This document shows, piece after piece, positions 9,142-18,266 of a DNA stretch of 39,272 nucleotides (its first letter is position 1; the number at the start of each line of letters is the position of its first letter). The translations under genes were made by a program, and so were the position numbers. This stretch comes from an uncultured Burkholderiales bacterium (GTDB lineage: Bacteria; Pseudomonadota; Gammaproteobacteria; Burkholderiales; Burkholderiaceae_C). Where the stretch lies: positions 1-39,272 of the forward strand of contig CAITYM010000063.1 of NCBI GenBank assembly GCA_903896615.1, written 5' to 3'. The notes beneath the pieces are model-generated. The model was not told the DNA's origin and made no database searches. It saw nothing but the letters and a program-made list of their open reading frames with translations.

Positions 9142-10134
9142 TTAAGCATTCTCATCGAATAAGTGTTTTATTTCAATAGGCATAACCCGCCCAGTGGCGT
9201 GCGCCCTTTCCAATAAATTCCAAAAAAATCTATAACTAGCCCTGTCATGCAGTTGTTGTTCATACGATATCGGAGCCCAACCTGCCTTTATTGCTAACGA
9301 AATAATTTCTCCCGCACGCTCAACATCCTCTGCTTGGGGAGCAAAGGCCTCAATAATGGGTCGAATTTGGTCCGGATGAATACTCCACATCCTCGTAAAA
9401 CCAAGCTCCTGGCTGGCCCTTCGGGCCGCAAGGGACAAAGCCTGTGTATTTTTATACTCAGTAACAACGCAGTGAGCCGGTACTTTTCCATTGGCGTGAC
9501 AAGCTTCGGCGATCTCAACTTTTGCTCTAATCACCAACGGGTGTGTAAACTGCCCCTCCATACCCATTGCGCTGGCTGGAATAGCCCCTGCATGAGTGGA
9601 GACAAAGTCCATCACTCCAAAACTGATGGAATGCACTCTGGGATGGGAGGCTATGTCATAAACATTGGCGATCCCCTTTGGGGACTCAACCAAAATATGA
9701 ATCGGGGTATGCGCCCCGCCCGCCTCATTCACATGGTGTAACGCCTGGGTTAACTCCTCTAGCGTGTCAACCTTAGGCAACATCAAATGACTAATCTTTC
9801 GACCTGCTGTTTTGAGTATCGTAGCAACGTCTTGTTCAAAGCTGGGGTGGTGTATGGGATGAACTCTTACGCCGATCCTCGCATTTGGCTTTGCTGTTTG
9901 TACAAACTCTGTCACCATTTGAGCGTGCTCGAGCTCGCCCCCTACAGGGGCACCGTCCTCACAGTCTAGCGTGACATCAAATACACAGACTCCAAACTCC
10001 GCGGTCATCTCCTCTTGGAGCTGGATGCTCTTTTTCATCCGAGCTTCCACCCCACAGTAATGGTCACAAACCGGCATCTTAATTTGTCCGGCCTGTGAGG
10101 GCTCTAATATGTCCCCGGGGTGGTGTTGACTCAT
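9142..10134 (-). CDS. HpcH/HpaI aldolase/citrate lyase family (CitE-like CoA-ester lyase)
   Basis: A 330-residue TIM-barrel enzyme. Conserved CitE-family residues are visible: the acidic DCEDG at 57-61 for Mg2+ binding, Arg90 (GVRVHP) for the carboxylate, LPKVD at 119-123, Glu150 in VESPKG as second metal ligand, and FGVMDF at 172-177. Relatives cleave or form beta-hydroxyacyl-CoA esters such as malyl-CoA or citramalyl-CoA, or are the beta subunit of citrate lyase. No citrate lyase alpha or gamma subunit or ligase is nearby, so a stand-alone CoA-ester lyase is more likely. The gene starts 6 nt after the mdh stop and is therefore co-transcribed with malate dehydrogenase and aconitase. A link between glyoxylate/acetyl-CoA and malate is a reasonable inference, not shown. 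Substrate unknown. Confidence 0.85.
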   Translation of the reverse strand: MSQHHPGDILEPSQAGQIKMPVCDHYCGVEARMKKSIQLQEEMTAEFGVCVFDVTLDCEDGAPVGGELEHAQMVTEFVQTAKPNARIGVRVHPIHHPSFEQDVATILKTAGRKISHLMLPKVDTLEELTQALHHVNEAGGAHTPIHILVESPKGIANVYDIASHPRVHSISFGVMDFVSTHAGAIPASAMGMEGQFTHPLVIRAKVEIAEACHANGKVPAHCVVTEYKNTQALSLAARRASQELGFTRMWSIHPDQIRPIIEAFAPQAEDVERAGEIISLAIKAGWAPISYEQQLHDRASYRFFWNLLERAHATGRVMPIEIKHLFDENA

Positions 10135-10140
10135 CGTTAA

Positions 10141-11127
10141 TTACAGTAAGTGCGCTACACCTGCTTGCTCACCTTGGAGTTCTTCCAATGTTTTATTTAT
10201 GCAAGTTTGACTGAATTCATCAATAGCCAAGCCTTCTATCACTTTATAGGATCCAGCTTCACAGGTCACGGGAAAACCAAACATCGTATCCTTGGGAATA
10301 CCGTACCAACCGTCAGAAGGAATGCCCATTGTGACCCACTTGCCATTGGTGCCAAGTGCCCAATCACGCATATGATCAATTGCTGCGTTTGCTGCAGAAG
10401 CCGCTGAGGAGAGTCCACGCGCATCAATAATCGCCGCACCTCTTTTGCCAACTGTAGGCAGGAATGTTTTTGCGTTCCACTCTTGATCGTTGATCATGTC
10501 TTTCACAGATTTTCCGCCGATGGTTGCAAATCTGTAGTCAGCATACATAGTGGGTGAGTGATTGCCCCACACGCACAATTTCTCGATATCTGCTACAGCT
10601 TTGCCTGTTTTAGCCGCTATTTGACTTGCAGCTCTGTTGTGATCCAAGCGCAACATTGCTGTAAAGTTTTTACGGTTTAAATCAGGCGCGCTTTTCATTG
10701 CAATATATGAGTTGGTATTTGCAGGATTACCCACAACCAAGACCCTTACATCGCGGCTTGCAGAGGCGTTTAGTGCTTTTCCTTGTGCAGTGAAGATTTG
10801 TGCATTTGCAGCCAACAAGTCTGCACGCTCCATGCCTGGACCCCTAGGTCTTGCGCCTACGAGTAACGCGTAATCAGTGTCCTTAAACCCATGTACAGGG
10901 TCTGAATGAGCTTCCATTCCTGCCAAAAGCGGGAACGCACAGTCTTCAAGCTCCATCATCACACCTTTGAGAGCTTTTTGAGCCTTTTCGTCGGGGATTT
11001 CTAACATCTGGAGAATTACGGGTTGATCTTTGCCAAGCATTTCGCCTGAAGCAATTCGAAACAACAAGGCATAACCAATTTGACCAGCAGCCCCAGTAAT
11101 CGCTACGCGAACAGGTTTTTTACTCAT
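10141..11127 (-). CDS. mdh: malate dehydrogenase
   Basis: A 328-residue NAD-dependent enzyme oxidising malate to oxaloacetate in the TCA cycle. The nucleotide-binding loop GAAGQIG is at 12-18, the mobile loop [15 protein letters not shown] at about 91-105 carries the substrate arginines, [10 protein letters not shown] is at 131-140, and the catalytic Asp162 (LRLDHNR) and His190 (WGNHSPT) are present. This is the cytosolic-type MDH common in betaproteobacteria (about 328 residues). GGAG stands 7-8 nt before the ATG. It is the first gene of a minus-strand group with the CitE-like gene (6-nt gap), an exported protein and acnB, and diverges from the GntR gene across 161 bp. Confidence 0.97.
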   Translation of the reverse strand: MSKKPVRVAITGAAGQIGYALLFRIASGEMLGKDQPVILQMLEIPDEKAQKALKGVMMELEDCAFPLLAGMEAHSDPVHGFKDTDYALLVGARPRGPGMERADLLAANAQIFTAQGKALNASASRDVRVLVVGNPANTNSYIAMKSAPDLNRKNFTAMLRLDHNRAASQIAAKTGKAVADIEKLCVWGNHSPTMYADYRFATIGGKSVKDMINDQEWNAKTFLPTVGKRGAAIIDARGLSSAASAANAAIDHMRDWALGTNGKWVTMGIPSDGWYGIPKDTMFGFPVTCEAGSYKVIEGLAIDEFSQTCINKTLEELQGEQAGVAHLL

Positions 11128-11209
11128 GCAAAACTCCAGAAAATTAAAAAATAAAATTAAAAAAAGCTATTTCTCAAGTTTACTCTGGAAAACCCTTAAA
11201 ATTCATGTA

Positions 11210-11230
11210 ATCTTATGTCTTATAGAAGAT
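11210..11230. promoter_or_regulatory. imperfect 21-bp dyad between mdh and the GntR gene
   Basis: Arms ATCTT (11210-11214) and AAGAT (11226-11230) flank a partly symmetric centre; 7 of 10 base pairs are symmetric. It lies in the divergent promoter region, about 60 bp before the regulator and 85 bp before mdh. A dyad here is where an autoregulating GntR protein might bind, but it is not a recognised HutC-subfamily site, so this is only a candidate. Confidence 0.25.
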
Positions 11231-11288
11231 ATGATCAGTTAAAGCTTCAGTATTTTTACACGCCATTTAAACCTTCAATTGTCACTTC

Positions 11289-12137
11289 ATGTCTGCTCAA
11301 ATTAAATCCAGCACTCAAACAATTGATGAAAAAATTCAGCCCATCGAATTAAAATCCAACAGTAAGTACTCACTACAGGCAAGAATTGAAGCTCCCAAGA
11401 CTTCGGCTAACCTCCCCTCTTTTAGTCCTCTGTACCAACAAATCAAAGAATTACTTCTCCAAAGCTTGCAGCTTGGAGAGTGGCAACCCGGGGACGTTAT
11501 TCCTAGTGAAATGGATTTGGCGGAGCGTTTTCAAGTTAGCCAAGGCACGGTTCGCAAGGCCATAGATGAACTAGCGGGCGATAACATCTTAATTAGGCGT
11601 CAAGGTGTTGGAACGTTCGTAGCTACTCACCTTGAGGAAAGGGTCCAGTACCGATTTCTTAAACTTATGCCCGACTCAGAGGACCTATCAACCAAGCCTT
11701 CTGCCGAAAGGCGGATCATAGCCTGCAAGCAAACCTGCGCCAGCGCAGAGGTGGCAAAAGCTCTAGGACTTACCAAAGATGAGGACGTACTTTGTTTAAG
11801 GAGAGTTTTAGCATTCTCAGGCATTGCCACTATTTTGGAGGACATTTGGCTACCCGGTCACTCCTTTGCGGGCCTCACAGCGGAACGTTTAAGGGATTAT
11901 CAAGGCCCAATGTACGCCTTCTTTGAGTCTGCCTTTGGCGTAAAAATGGTCAAAGCGCAGGAGCGAATAAAGGCCCTTTTGCCTGACCCTGTTCAAGCAA
12001 AACTTCTGGAAATCTCCACAAACACCCCGGTTTTAAGTGTTGAGCGGACTGCATTCACCTATAACAATACCCCTATGGAATTCAGGCAAGGCCTTTACCT
12101 AACGGCAGATTGCCACTACAGAAACGAACTAAACTAA
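11289..12137 (+). CDS. GntR-family transcriptional regulator (HutC/UTRA subfamily)
   Basis: A 282-residue regulator. A winged helix-turn-helix spans about 46-115: PLYQQIKELL, then PGDVIPSEMDLAERF, then the recognition helix SQGTVRKAIDEL and the wing RRQGVGTFVA. The following 150 residues fit a UTRA ligand-binding domain (L-C-L-R-R-V near residue 178, later VERTAFTYNNTPMEF). About 45 residues of unstructured, Ser/Lys-rich sequence precede the HTH, longer than usual, so a later start is possible; the ATG at 11289 has no clear ribosome site. It sits between divergent mdh and the sdh operon, an arrangement common in Burkholderiales, so a role in controlling TCA-cycle genes is likely but its effector is unknown. 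Confidence 0.88.
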   Translation: MSAQIKSSTQTIDEKIQPIELKSNSKYSLQARIEAPKTSANLPSFSPLYQQIKELLLQSLQLGEWQPGDVIPSEMDLAERFQVSQGTVRKAIDELAGDNILIRRQGVGTFVATHLEERVQYRFLKLMPDSEDLSTKPSAERRIIACKQTCASAEVAKALGLTKDEDVLCLRRVLAFSGIATILEDIWLPGHSFAGLTAERLRDYQGPMYAFFESAFGVKMVKAQERIKALLPDPVQAKLLEISTNTPVLSVERTAFTYNNTPMEFRQGLYLTADCHYRNELN

Positions 12138-12265
12138 TCGGGTTTATCCATGACAATTAAACATTACCTCTTGCCTTGCAATAAAATCATTGATTAGCTT
12201 TTCTCCAATGCCCGTCTAATACAACCCATAATCTCTAAAGAGCAACAAACTAGAAAGAGTCACTC

Positions 12266-12697
12266 ATGAGCGAATTACACCCCAATAAAACTGAGTTTCG
12301 CAACATCAATGCATTTGTTGATTTGCCTACCTACAGACTCCCACCTGCTGGGTGGGTCTCCATTTTGCATAGGGTGAGCGGTGCATTCATGTTTTTATTG
12401 TTGCCCTTCATTATTTGGATGTTTGACACTTCAGTTTCATCTGAGATCTCATTTTATAAATTCAAGTCTGCCTTCGTAGCTGGCCTTTGGATCTTTCCAG
12501 GTTTTGTAATTCAGTTGATAACACTGGGCCTTATTTGGGCTTTTCTACACCATCTGATCGCAGGACTACGTCACTTATACATGGACGCGACTCATTCTGT
12601 TACCAAGGAATTTGGTAGATCTTCAGCAATTTCAGTTTTAATCTTAAGCATTGGGCTAACCCTCGTGCTTGGGGCTAAATTATTTGGTCTTTACTAA
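12266..12697 (+). CDS. sdhC: succinate dehydrogenase, cytochrome b556 subunit
   Basis: A 143-residue membrane anchor of complex II. Three hydrophobic helices are seen (about 34-52, 70-95 and 119-140). The N-terminal signature RPPAGW-like PPAGWVSILHRVSG holds the Ser and Arg that line the quinone site. His in the FLHHLIAGLRHLYMD segment (about residue 93-107) is the heme b axial ligand. First gene of sdhCDABE-gltA, 128 bp after the GntR gene; no strong ribosome site is seen before the ATG. Confidence 0.95.
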   Translation: MSELHPNKTEFRNINAFVDLPTYRLPPAGWVSILHRVSGAFMFLLLPFIIWMFDTSVSSEISFYKFKSAFVAGLWIFPGFVIQLITLGLIWAFLHHLIAGLRHLYMDATHSVTKEFGRSSAISVLILSIGLTLVLGAKLFGLY

Positions 12698-12711
12698 AAG
12701 GAGTACTACAA

Positions 12712-13077
12712 ATGTCCGTCAATTTTGGTTCTAAACGGATTGTGGTTGGGGCTCATTACGGACTGCGTGATTGGCTCGCCCAACGCGTGACCGCGGCTTT
12801 GATTGCTCTTCTGACAGCTTTAATTCTTGTTCAAATCATTTTTACGAGCGGAGAGATCGGTTACGACAAGTGGGCCTCCATCTTTAGTGCGCAGTGGATG
12901 AAGGCGCTGACCTTTGCTACGATTTTGGCCCTCACTTATCACGTATGGGTCGGTATGAGGGATATATGGATGGACTACATCAAGCCCATTGGACTCAGAC
13001 TGTTCCTACAAATTTTTACTATTGTGTGGTTGCTCGGCTGTGCTGGTTGGGCTATCCAAGTTCTTTGGAGACTTTAA
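12712..13077 (+). CDS. sdhD: succinate dehydrogenase, hydrophobic membrane anchor subunit
   Basis: A 121-residue second membrane anchor of complex II, with three predicted helices (about 26-47, 66-86 and 97-118). The motif YHVWVGMRDIWMDY carries the second heme His and the quinone-site Tyr, matching SdhD. A good ribosome site (GGAG) lies 9 nt before the ATG. It starts 14 nt after sdhC and stops 3 nt before sdhA, so translation is probably coupled. Confidence 0.95.
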   Translation: MSVNFGSKRIVVGAHYGLRDWLAQRVTAALIALLTALILVQIIFTSGEIGYDKWASIFSAQWMKALTFATILALTYHVWVGMRDIWMDYIKPIGLRLFLQIFTIVWLLGCAGWAIQVLWRL

Positions 13078-13080
13078 AAA

Positions 13081-14886
13081 ATGACGAAATCCTCAACGAT
13101 ACCCCGCCGCCGCTTTGACGTCGTGATTGTGGGTGCGGGTGGCTCTGGAATGAGAGCATCACTTCAACTCTCACGTGCTGGACTCAACGTTGCAGTGCTA
13201 TCCAAGGTGTTTCCAACACGCTCACATACCGTTGCGGCTCAAGGCGGCATCGGCGCATCACTTGGCAACATGTCAGAGGACAACTGGCATTATCACTTCT
13301 ACGACACGATCAAGGGTTCAGATTGGTTGGGAGATCAAGACGCCATTGAATTTATGTGCCGCGAAGCTCCAAAAGTTGTCTATGAACTAGAGCATATGGG
13401 TATGCCTTTTGACAGGAACCCTGATGGCACAATTTATCAAAGGCCATTTGGTGGACATACTGCCAATTACGGTGAAAAAGCGGTTCAAAGGGCCTGCGCA
13501 GCAGCAGACCGAACAGGTCACGCTATGCTGCATACCTTGTACCAACAAAACGTTGAGTCCAAAACTAACTTCTTTGTTGAATGGATGGCCCTTGACCTGA
13601 TCCGAGACGCTGAAGGCGATGTTGTAGGCGTCACAGCACTTGAGATGGAAACGGGCGAGGTTTTCATTCTTGAAGCTAAGACAGTACTTCTAGCAACTGG
13701 TGGGGCTGGGAGAATATTTGCAGCTTCCACTAATGCATTCATCAATACCGGTGACGGTATGGGTATGGCTGCACGCGCAGGCATACCTCTTGAGGACATG
13801 GAGTTTTGGCAATTCCACCCAACAGGTGTGCACGGCGCAGGTGTTTTGCTAACCGAAGGTTGTCGCGGTGAGGGTGCAATTTTGCTAAATAGCAACGGTG
13901 AGCGCTTCATGGAGCGTTATGCACCTACCCTTAAAGACTTGGCTCCAAGAGACTTTGTGTCTCGCTCAATGGATCAAGAAATCAAAGAAGGCCGTGGCTG
14001 TGGACCTAACAAAGATCATGTGCTCTTAAAACTTGACCACTTAGGTGCCGAAACAATTCATAAGCGTTTGCCATCTGTTTATGAAATCGGTGTTAACTTT
14101 GCAAACGTTGACATCACCAAAGAACCTATTCCAGTGGTACCAACGATCCATTACCAAATGGGCGGCATACCTACCAATGTTCACGGACAAGTTGTGGTAC
14201 CCAACGGCCACGAATTCAATTCAGTGGTTGGAGGCCTTTACGCTGTAGGCGAATGCTCTTGTGTAAGCGTTCACGGTGCAAACAGATTGGGTACAAATTC
14301 ATTGCTAGATTTATTGGTCTTTGGACGCGCAGCCGGCAATCACATCGTTGAGTCCGCTTTAAAGACTAAGGCTCACAAACCCCTTCCCGCTGATGCAGCC
14401 GACAAAACACTTGCTCGCTTGGCAAGGCTAGACAACGCAAAGGACGGTGAGTACTCACAAGACGTAGCCAATGATCTGCGCGCAGCCATGCAACTTCATG
14501 CTGGTGTGTTTAGAACACAAGCCAGCATGGACGAAGGCGTAAAGAAAATTGCCGAGTTGCGTGAACGTGTAGGACGCATCGGTTTAAAAGACACCTCAAA
14601 AGTATTCAATACAGCACGGATTGAAGCGCTTGAAGTTGATAACTTGATTGAGTGCGCACAAGCCACTATGGAATCGGCTGCAGCCCGTCAAGAGTGCAGA
14701 GGAGCACATACTGTTGAAGACTATGAGCGCCCAGCCGATGATCCAGTTCACCCACTCGGGCGTGATGATGCCACTTGGATGAAGCACACCCTTTGGCACT
14801 CTTATAACAACAGTTTGAGCTACAAACCAGTTCAACTCAAACCTCTAACCGTAGACAGCGTACCCCCTAAGGTTCGTACGTTCTAA
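13081..14886 (+). CDS. sdhA: succinate dehydrogenase flavoprotein subunit
   Basis: A 601-residue catalytic subunit that oxidises succinate to fumarate. The Rossmann FAD site VVIVGAGGSGMRAS is at about 14-27. SKVFPTRSHTVAAQGGIGA (about 41-59) includes the histidine of the covalent FAD site (H in RSHT). HPTG and the capping-domain residues RYAPTLKDLAPRD follow, then HYQMGGIPTN and HGANRLGTNSLLDLLVFGR. Length is close to the usual 588-600. The ATG is 3 nt after sdhD. Confidence 0.97.
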   Translation: MTKSSTIPRRRFDVVIVGAGGSGMRASLQLSRAGLNVAVLSKVFPTRSHTVAAQGGIGASLGNMSEDNWHYHFYDTIKGSDWLGDQDAIEFMCREAPKVVYELEHMGMPFDRNPDGTIYQRPFGGHTANYGEKAVQRACAAADRTGHAMLHTLYQQNVESKTNFFVEWMALDLIRDAEGDVVGVTALEMETGEVFILEAKTVLLATGGAGRIFAASTNAFINTGDGMGMAARAGIPLEDMEFWQFHPTGVHGAGVLLTEGCRGEGAILLNSNGERFMERYAPTLKDLAPRDFVSRSMDQEIKEGRGCGPNKDHVLLKLDHLGAETIHKRLPSVYEIGVNFANVDITKEPIPVVPTIHYQMGGIPTNVHGQVVVPNGHEFNSVVGGLYAVGECSCVSVHGANRLGTNSLLDLLVFGRAAGNHIVESALKTKAHKPLPADAADKTLARLARLDNAKDGEYSQDVANDLRAAMQLHAGVFRTQASMDEGVKKIAELRERVGRIGLKDTSKVFNTARIEALEVDNLIECAQATMESAAARQECRGAHTVEDYERPADDPVHPLGRDDATWMKHTLWHSYNNSLSYKPVQLKPLTVDSVPPKVRTF

Positions 14887-14943
14887 ACTTTCATCAAAAA
14901 ACACATTCAGTCCAAATTACTCTGATTTAAACGGAGAACAAAT

Positions 14944-15648
14944 ATGCAAAAACGTACCTTCAAAATCTATCGCTACGACCCCGAGAAAGATGAGAAGCCT
15001 TACATGCAAACCATCGAAATTGAACTCGAAGGTAATGAGCGCATGCTGTTAGATGCTCTTATTAAATTAAAAGCCATCGATCCATCAATCTCTTACAGAC
15101 GCTCCTGTAGAGAGGGCGTTTGCGGCTCAGACGCAATGAATATTAATGGCAAGAACGGACTTGCGTGTCTTACCAATTTATTAACCTTGCCACAAACGAT
15201 TGTTTTAAAGCCACTGCCTGGACTCCCCGTTGTTCGCGATTTGATTGTGGACATGACGCAGTTCTTTAAACAGTACAACTCCATCAAACCTTATTTGGTA
15301 AATGACACCCTGCCCCCAGAGAAAGAGCGACTCCAGTCGCCTGAGGAGCGCGAGGAGCTAAACGGACTTTATGAGTGTATTTTGTGCGCAAGCTGCTCAA
15401 CGAGTTGCCCATCTTTTTGGTGGAATCCCGATAAATTTGTTGGTCCCGCTGGACTACTTCAAGCTTACCGCTTTATCGCTGACTCCAGAGACCAAGCCAC
15501 CGCAGAACGTTTGGATAACCTTGAAGATCCATACAGACTGTTTAGATGTCACACCATCATGAACTGTGTTGATGTTTGCCCTAAAGGACTCAATCCTACC
15601 AAGGCGATTGGCAAAATCAAAGAACTGATGGTTAGTCGAGCCGTTTAA
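14944..15648 (+). CDS. sdhB: succinate dehydrogenase iron-sulfur subunit
   Basis: A 234-residue subunit that carries electrons from SdhA to the quinone site. The [2Fe-2S] ligands are Cys55, Cys60, Asp63 (as in E. coli) and Cys75, in [12 protein letters not shown]. The [4Fe-4S] and [3Fe-4S] ligands are in [15 protein letters not shown] and [22 protein letters not shown] stands 7 nt before the ATG; the gap to sdhA is 57 nt. Confidence 0.97.
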   Translation: MQKRTFKIYRYDPEKDEKPYMQTIEIELEGNERMLLDALIKLKAIDPSISYRRSCREGVCGSDAMNINGKNGLACLTNLLTLPQTIVLKPLPGLPVVRDLIVDMTQFFKQYNSIKPYLVNDTLPPEKERLQSPEEREELNGLYECILCASCSTSCPSFWWNPDKFVGPAGLLQAYRFIADSRDQATAERLDNLEDPYRLFRCHTIMNCVDVCPKGLNPTKAIGKIKELMVSRAV

Positions 15649-15674
15649 CCTTTAGCGTCCACATAAAACACTTT

Positions 15675-16040
15675 ATGCAAGAGAGTTTGCTTGATCACCC
15701 CAGCGACCCAAGTTTAATGGGACTGAGTGAGGGCGAACCCCTTGGGGATGCTGGATTAAATAGACTTCGGTGGCGCTGCAGGCGAGGATTGCTTGAAAAT
15801 GACTTGTTTATTCAAAAGTTCTTCCAACGCCATGGCAACAACCTAACTGTAGGTAATGCTAGAGCAATGTACGAAATCATGCGCCTCACAGACAATGATT
15901 TACTAGATATTTTGCTTGGCAGGACAACTAAAAGCGTTCACGATTTAATTAATAACCACAAAGAGTTAGACAACGAGACAAATGCAGAGAAAACTGAGAA
16001 GCCAGAAATTCAAAAAGTAATTAAATTGCTTAAGGGTTGA
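15675..16040 (+). CDS. sdhE: succinate dehydrogenase assembly factor 2 (FAD flavinylation)
   Basis: A 121-residue protein of the SdhE/YgfY family, which helps attach FAD covalently to SdhA. The diagnostic RGxxE motif is R37-G-L-L-E41 within RWRCRRGLLENDLFI, followed by the short helices of the fold and MRLTDNDLLDILLG. The protein has an N-terminal extension of about 27 residues and a charged C-terminal tail compared with the usual 80-95 residues. It begins 26 nt after sdhB, inside the same operon, which supports the assignment. Confidence 0.93.
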   Translation: MQESLLDHPSDPSLMGLSEGEPLGDAGLNRLRWRCRRGLLENDLFIQKFFQRHGNNLTVGNARAMYEIMRLTDNDLLDILLGRTTKSVHDLINNHKELDNETNAEKTEKPEIQKVIKLLKG

Positions 16041-16104
16041 ATCGGTTTCACTAGATTTAAAAACAGCGTAATCAAAGTATTAGCACAAGTAACAGGAACT
16101 AATT

Positions 16105-17415
16105 ATGAAACTCTCAGATAACAAGGCAACGATTTCCTTTAGCAACGGCTCTCCCAGTTTTGAGATGCCCGTTTATCAAGGCTCAATTGGACCTGACGTC
16201 ATCGACATCCGCAAGTTATACGGACAGACCGGCATGTTCACCTATGATCCAGGATTTTTATCGACTGCATCTTGTCAATCTGCTATTACTTATATTGACG
16301 GCGACAAAGGTGAGTTGCTTTACCGCGGATACCCCATTGAGCAACTTGCAACGTCTTGCGACTTCATGGACACCTGCCATCTCCTAATGTATGGTGACTT
16401 GCCCAGCGTACAAAAGAAAAAAGACTTTACTCACCTTGTTACGAATCACACAATGGTCCATGACCAAATGCAGTATTTCATGCGCGGCTTTAGAAGAGAC
16501 GCTCATCCCATGGCTGTATTGACGGGGCTTGTCGGAGGACTATCTGCTTTTTATCACGACAGCACAGACATTAATAATCCAGAGCACCGCGACATAGCAG
16601 CGATTAGATTGATTGCAAAAATGCCAACACTAGTTGCGATGGCCTACAAATACAGTATTGGTCAGCCCTACATGTACCCTCAAAATAACTTGAGTTATGC
16701 AGGCAACTTCCTACACATGATGTTTGGCACTCCCTGCGAAGACTATAAAGTGAACCCTGTACTAGAGAAAGCTTTAGACCGCATTTTCATTTTGCATGCT
16801 GACCATGAGCAAAATGCATCTACATCAACAGTAAGACTTTGCGGTTCCTCAGGAACCAACCCCTTTGCTGCAATCGCCGCGGGTGTAGCATGCCTTTGGG
16901 GTCCAGCGCACGGTGGAGCTAATGAGGCTTGCCTCAACATGCTTGGCGACATTCAAGCAAAAGGCGGCGTTGAAAAAGTAGGCGAATTCATTTCACAGGT
17001 TAAAGACAAGAATTCAGGCGTTAAGTTAATGGGCTTTGGTCACCGTGTTTATAAAAACTACGATCCTCGCGCTAAACTCATGCAAGAAACTTGTAACGAA
17101 GTGCTAAAAGAGTTGGGACTGGAAAACGACCCACTCTTCAAACTAGCCAAAGCACTTGAGAAAATTGCTTTAGAGGATGATTACTTCGTTTCTCGTAAAC
17201 TCTACCCCAACGTTGACTTCTACTCCGGAATCGTTCAACGAGCTATTGGTATTCCAGTTAAATTATTTACAGGAATCTTTGCAATGGCTCGAACAGTAGG
17301 TTGGATTGCACAACTCAATGAAATGATTGCAGATCCAGAGTACAAGATTGGTAGACCACGTCAACTCTTTACAGGCTCTGTAAGGCGTGATGTCCCACCT
17401 GTTAACAAGCGTTAA
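16105..17415 (+). CDS. gltA: citrate synthase (type II)
   Basis: A 436-residue enzyme condensing acetyl-CoA and oxaloacetate to citrate. Length and the N-terminal beta domain are typical of the NADH-sensitive hexameric Gram-negative type. [12 protein letters not shown] lies near residue 71-82. The active-site segment [15 protein letters not shown], the signature [10 protein letters not shown], and [17 protein letters not shown] with catalytic His and nearby Asp residues are all present. It ends the sdh operon, 64 nt after sdhE, and is followed by a strong terminator at 17508-17542. Confidence 0.97.
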   Translation: MKLSDNKATISFSNGSPSFEMPVYQGSIGPDVIDIRKLYGQTGMFTYDPGFLSTASCQSAITYIDGDKGELLYRGYPIEQLATSCDFMDTCHLLMYGDLPSVQKKKDFTHLVTNHTMVHDQMQYFMRGFRRDAHPMAVLTGLVGGLSAFYHDSTDINNPEHRDIAAIRLIAKMPTLVAMAYKYSIGQPYMYPQNNLSYAGNFLHMMFGTPCEDYKVNPVLEKALDRIFILHADHEQNASTSTVRLCGSSGTNPFAAIAAGVACLWGPAHGGANEACLNMLGDIQAKGGVEKVGEFISQVKDKNSGVKLMGFGHRVYKNYDPRAKLMQETCNEVLKELGLENDPLFKLAKALEKIALEDDYFVSRKLYPNVDFYSGIVQRAIGIPVKLFTGIFAMARTVGWIAQLNEMIADPEYKIGRPRQLFTGSVRRDVPPVNKR

Positions 17416-17507
17416 TAGGTCATCCCAGTTCAAAAACGAGGCTGGGTGTTTTGGCGCTCCTTTGGAGCGACTAACCCCAAGTAGCCATAATTGTTCTCGG
17501 TAAATCC

Positions 17508-17542
17508 AAAAGAGCTCTCAGCTTGTCTGTAGAGCTCTTTTT
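17508..17542 (+). terminator. intrinsic terminator after gltA
   Basis: An 11-bp perfect stem, 17508-17518 with 17531-17541 (AGAGCTCT core), a 12-nt loop and a run of five T. It is about 90 bp after the gltA stop and probably ends the sdhC-gltA transcript. A second small hairpin (CGCTCC/GGAGCG near 17453-17470) lies before it without a U-tract. Confidence 0.85.
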
Positions 17543-17611
17543 ACATGCGTTCAGACACTCTGATTGCTGAACTTTTCCGATTAACCAACTCTCCCACCAA
17601 ACCCACCTCCT

Positions 17612-18013
17612 ATGAGCGCAGACCTAAAGTTAATCAAAGATCCTCAAGAGTTGTCTTTACTACTCACCAAAGTAGAGGAATGTGGATCTAAGTCGTGTAC
17701 TTGCAGTTTGTTGCGCTGCGAGGGATGGGACACTATGAGCGAGAGTATGTGGCCAAGCGAGCAGTTGCTGCAACTAGGAACGCTTAGAGACTCAAGCGTT
17801 GATGAGCCCACATTTGAGGAATATCAACCCAACGCTTTACGTGTGGATGACCCGAAGGCATTGATATCGATCAAACACTTTCCGTACAACAGATGTGACG
17901 TTTTTTCATGTTCTAAATGCAACCAAGCGGTGATGCGTTACACAGAGTACGGGGGCTACTATATTGATCACCGTGCAAGGCGGGTGCAGTCAACCCTGGT
18001 CATTAAAGATTAG
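17612..18013 (+). CDS. cysteine-rich conserved-type hypothetical protein
   Basis: A 133-residue soluble protein I cannot assign. It has two cysteine clusters: Cys24, Cys29, Cys31 and Cys36 near the N terminus, and Cys95, Cys100 and Cys103 in RCDVFSCSKC, a pattern suggesting zinc binding. The middle is acidic, and the last third contains the aromatic stretch RYTEYGGYYIDHRARR. No signal peptide or membrane segment. The ATG at 17612 is preceded by a pyrimidine-rich stretch without a Shine-Dalgarno sequence, so the start is uncertain, but codon usage and the cysteine pattern support a real gene. It stands alone between the gltA terminator and leuC. Metal binding is an inference. Confidence 0.65.
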   Translation: MSADLKLIKDPQELSLLLTKVEECGSKSCTCSLLRCEGWDTMSESMWPSEQLLQLGTLRDSSVDEPTFEEYQPNALRVDDPKALISIKHFPYNRCDVFSCSKCNQAVMRYTEYGGYYIDHRARRVQSTLVIKD

Positions 18014-18180
18014 TTGAATTGAATTTTCTACTCCTTACCTTACTTACAACTACTTGGATGACATTAGTAAGGGCTGAGTCTATGAAACTCCCTAGTTAGA
18101 TTCCTTAAATTACCTCTCTTCAGTGAGTTTGCTCGCTTTAATGGGTATTACAGTGTTATTTGGTCACTGGCCTCTTGAAG

Positions 18181-18220
18181 TCTTAGCTTGGTCTTAGCTT
18201 GGTCTTAGCTTGGTCTAAGC
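18181..18220 (+). repeat. 11-bp tandem repeat, three copies plus a partial fourth
   Basis: TCTTAGCTTGG is repeated exactly at 18181-18191, 18192-18202 and 18203-18213, followed by TCTAAGC. The 11-bp period is about one helical turn, so each copy shows the same face of the DNA. It lies about 150 bp before leuC and could be a slippage tract or a protein-binding array. Confidence 0.85.
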
Positions 18221-18266
18221 CCTTTCTATAAGGGGTGTATTTTTAAGTCCAACTGCGTGCATTAAA

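Noticed and set aside
17452-17472. Hairpin CGCTCC/GGAGCG after gltA as the main terminator
   Set aside because: No T-tract follows; the hairpin at 17508-17542 is far stronger.
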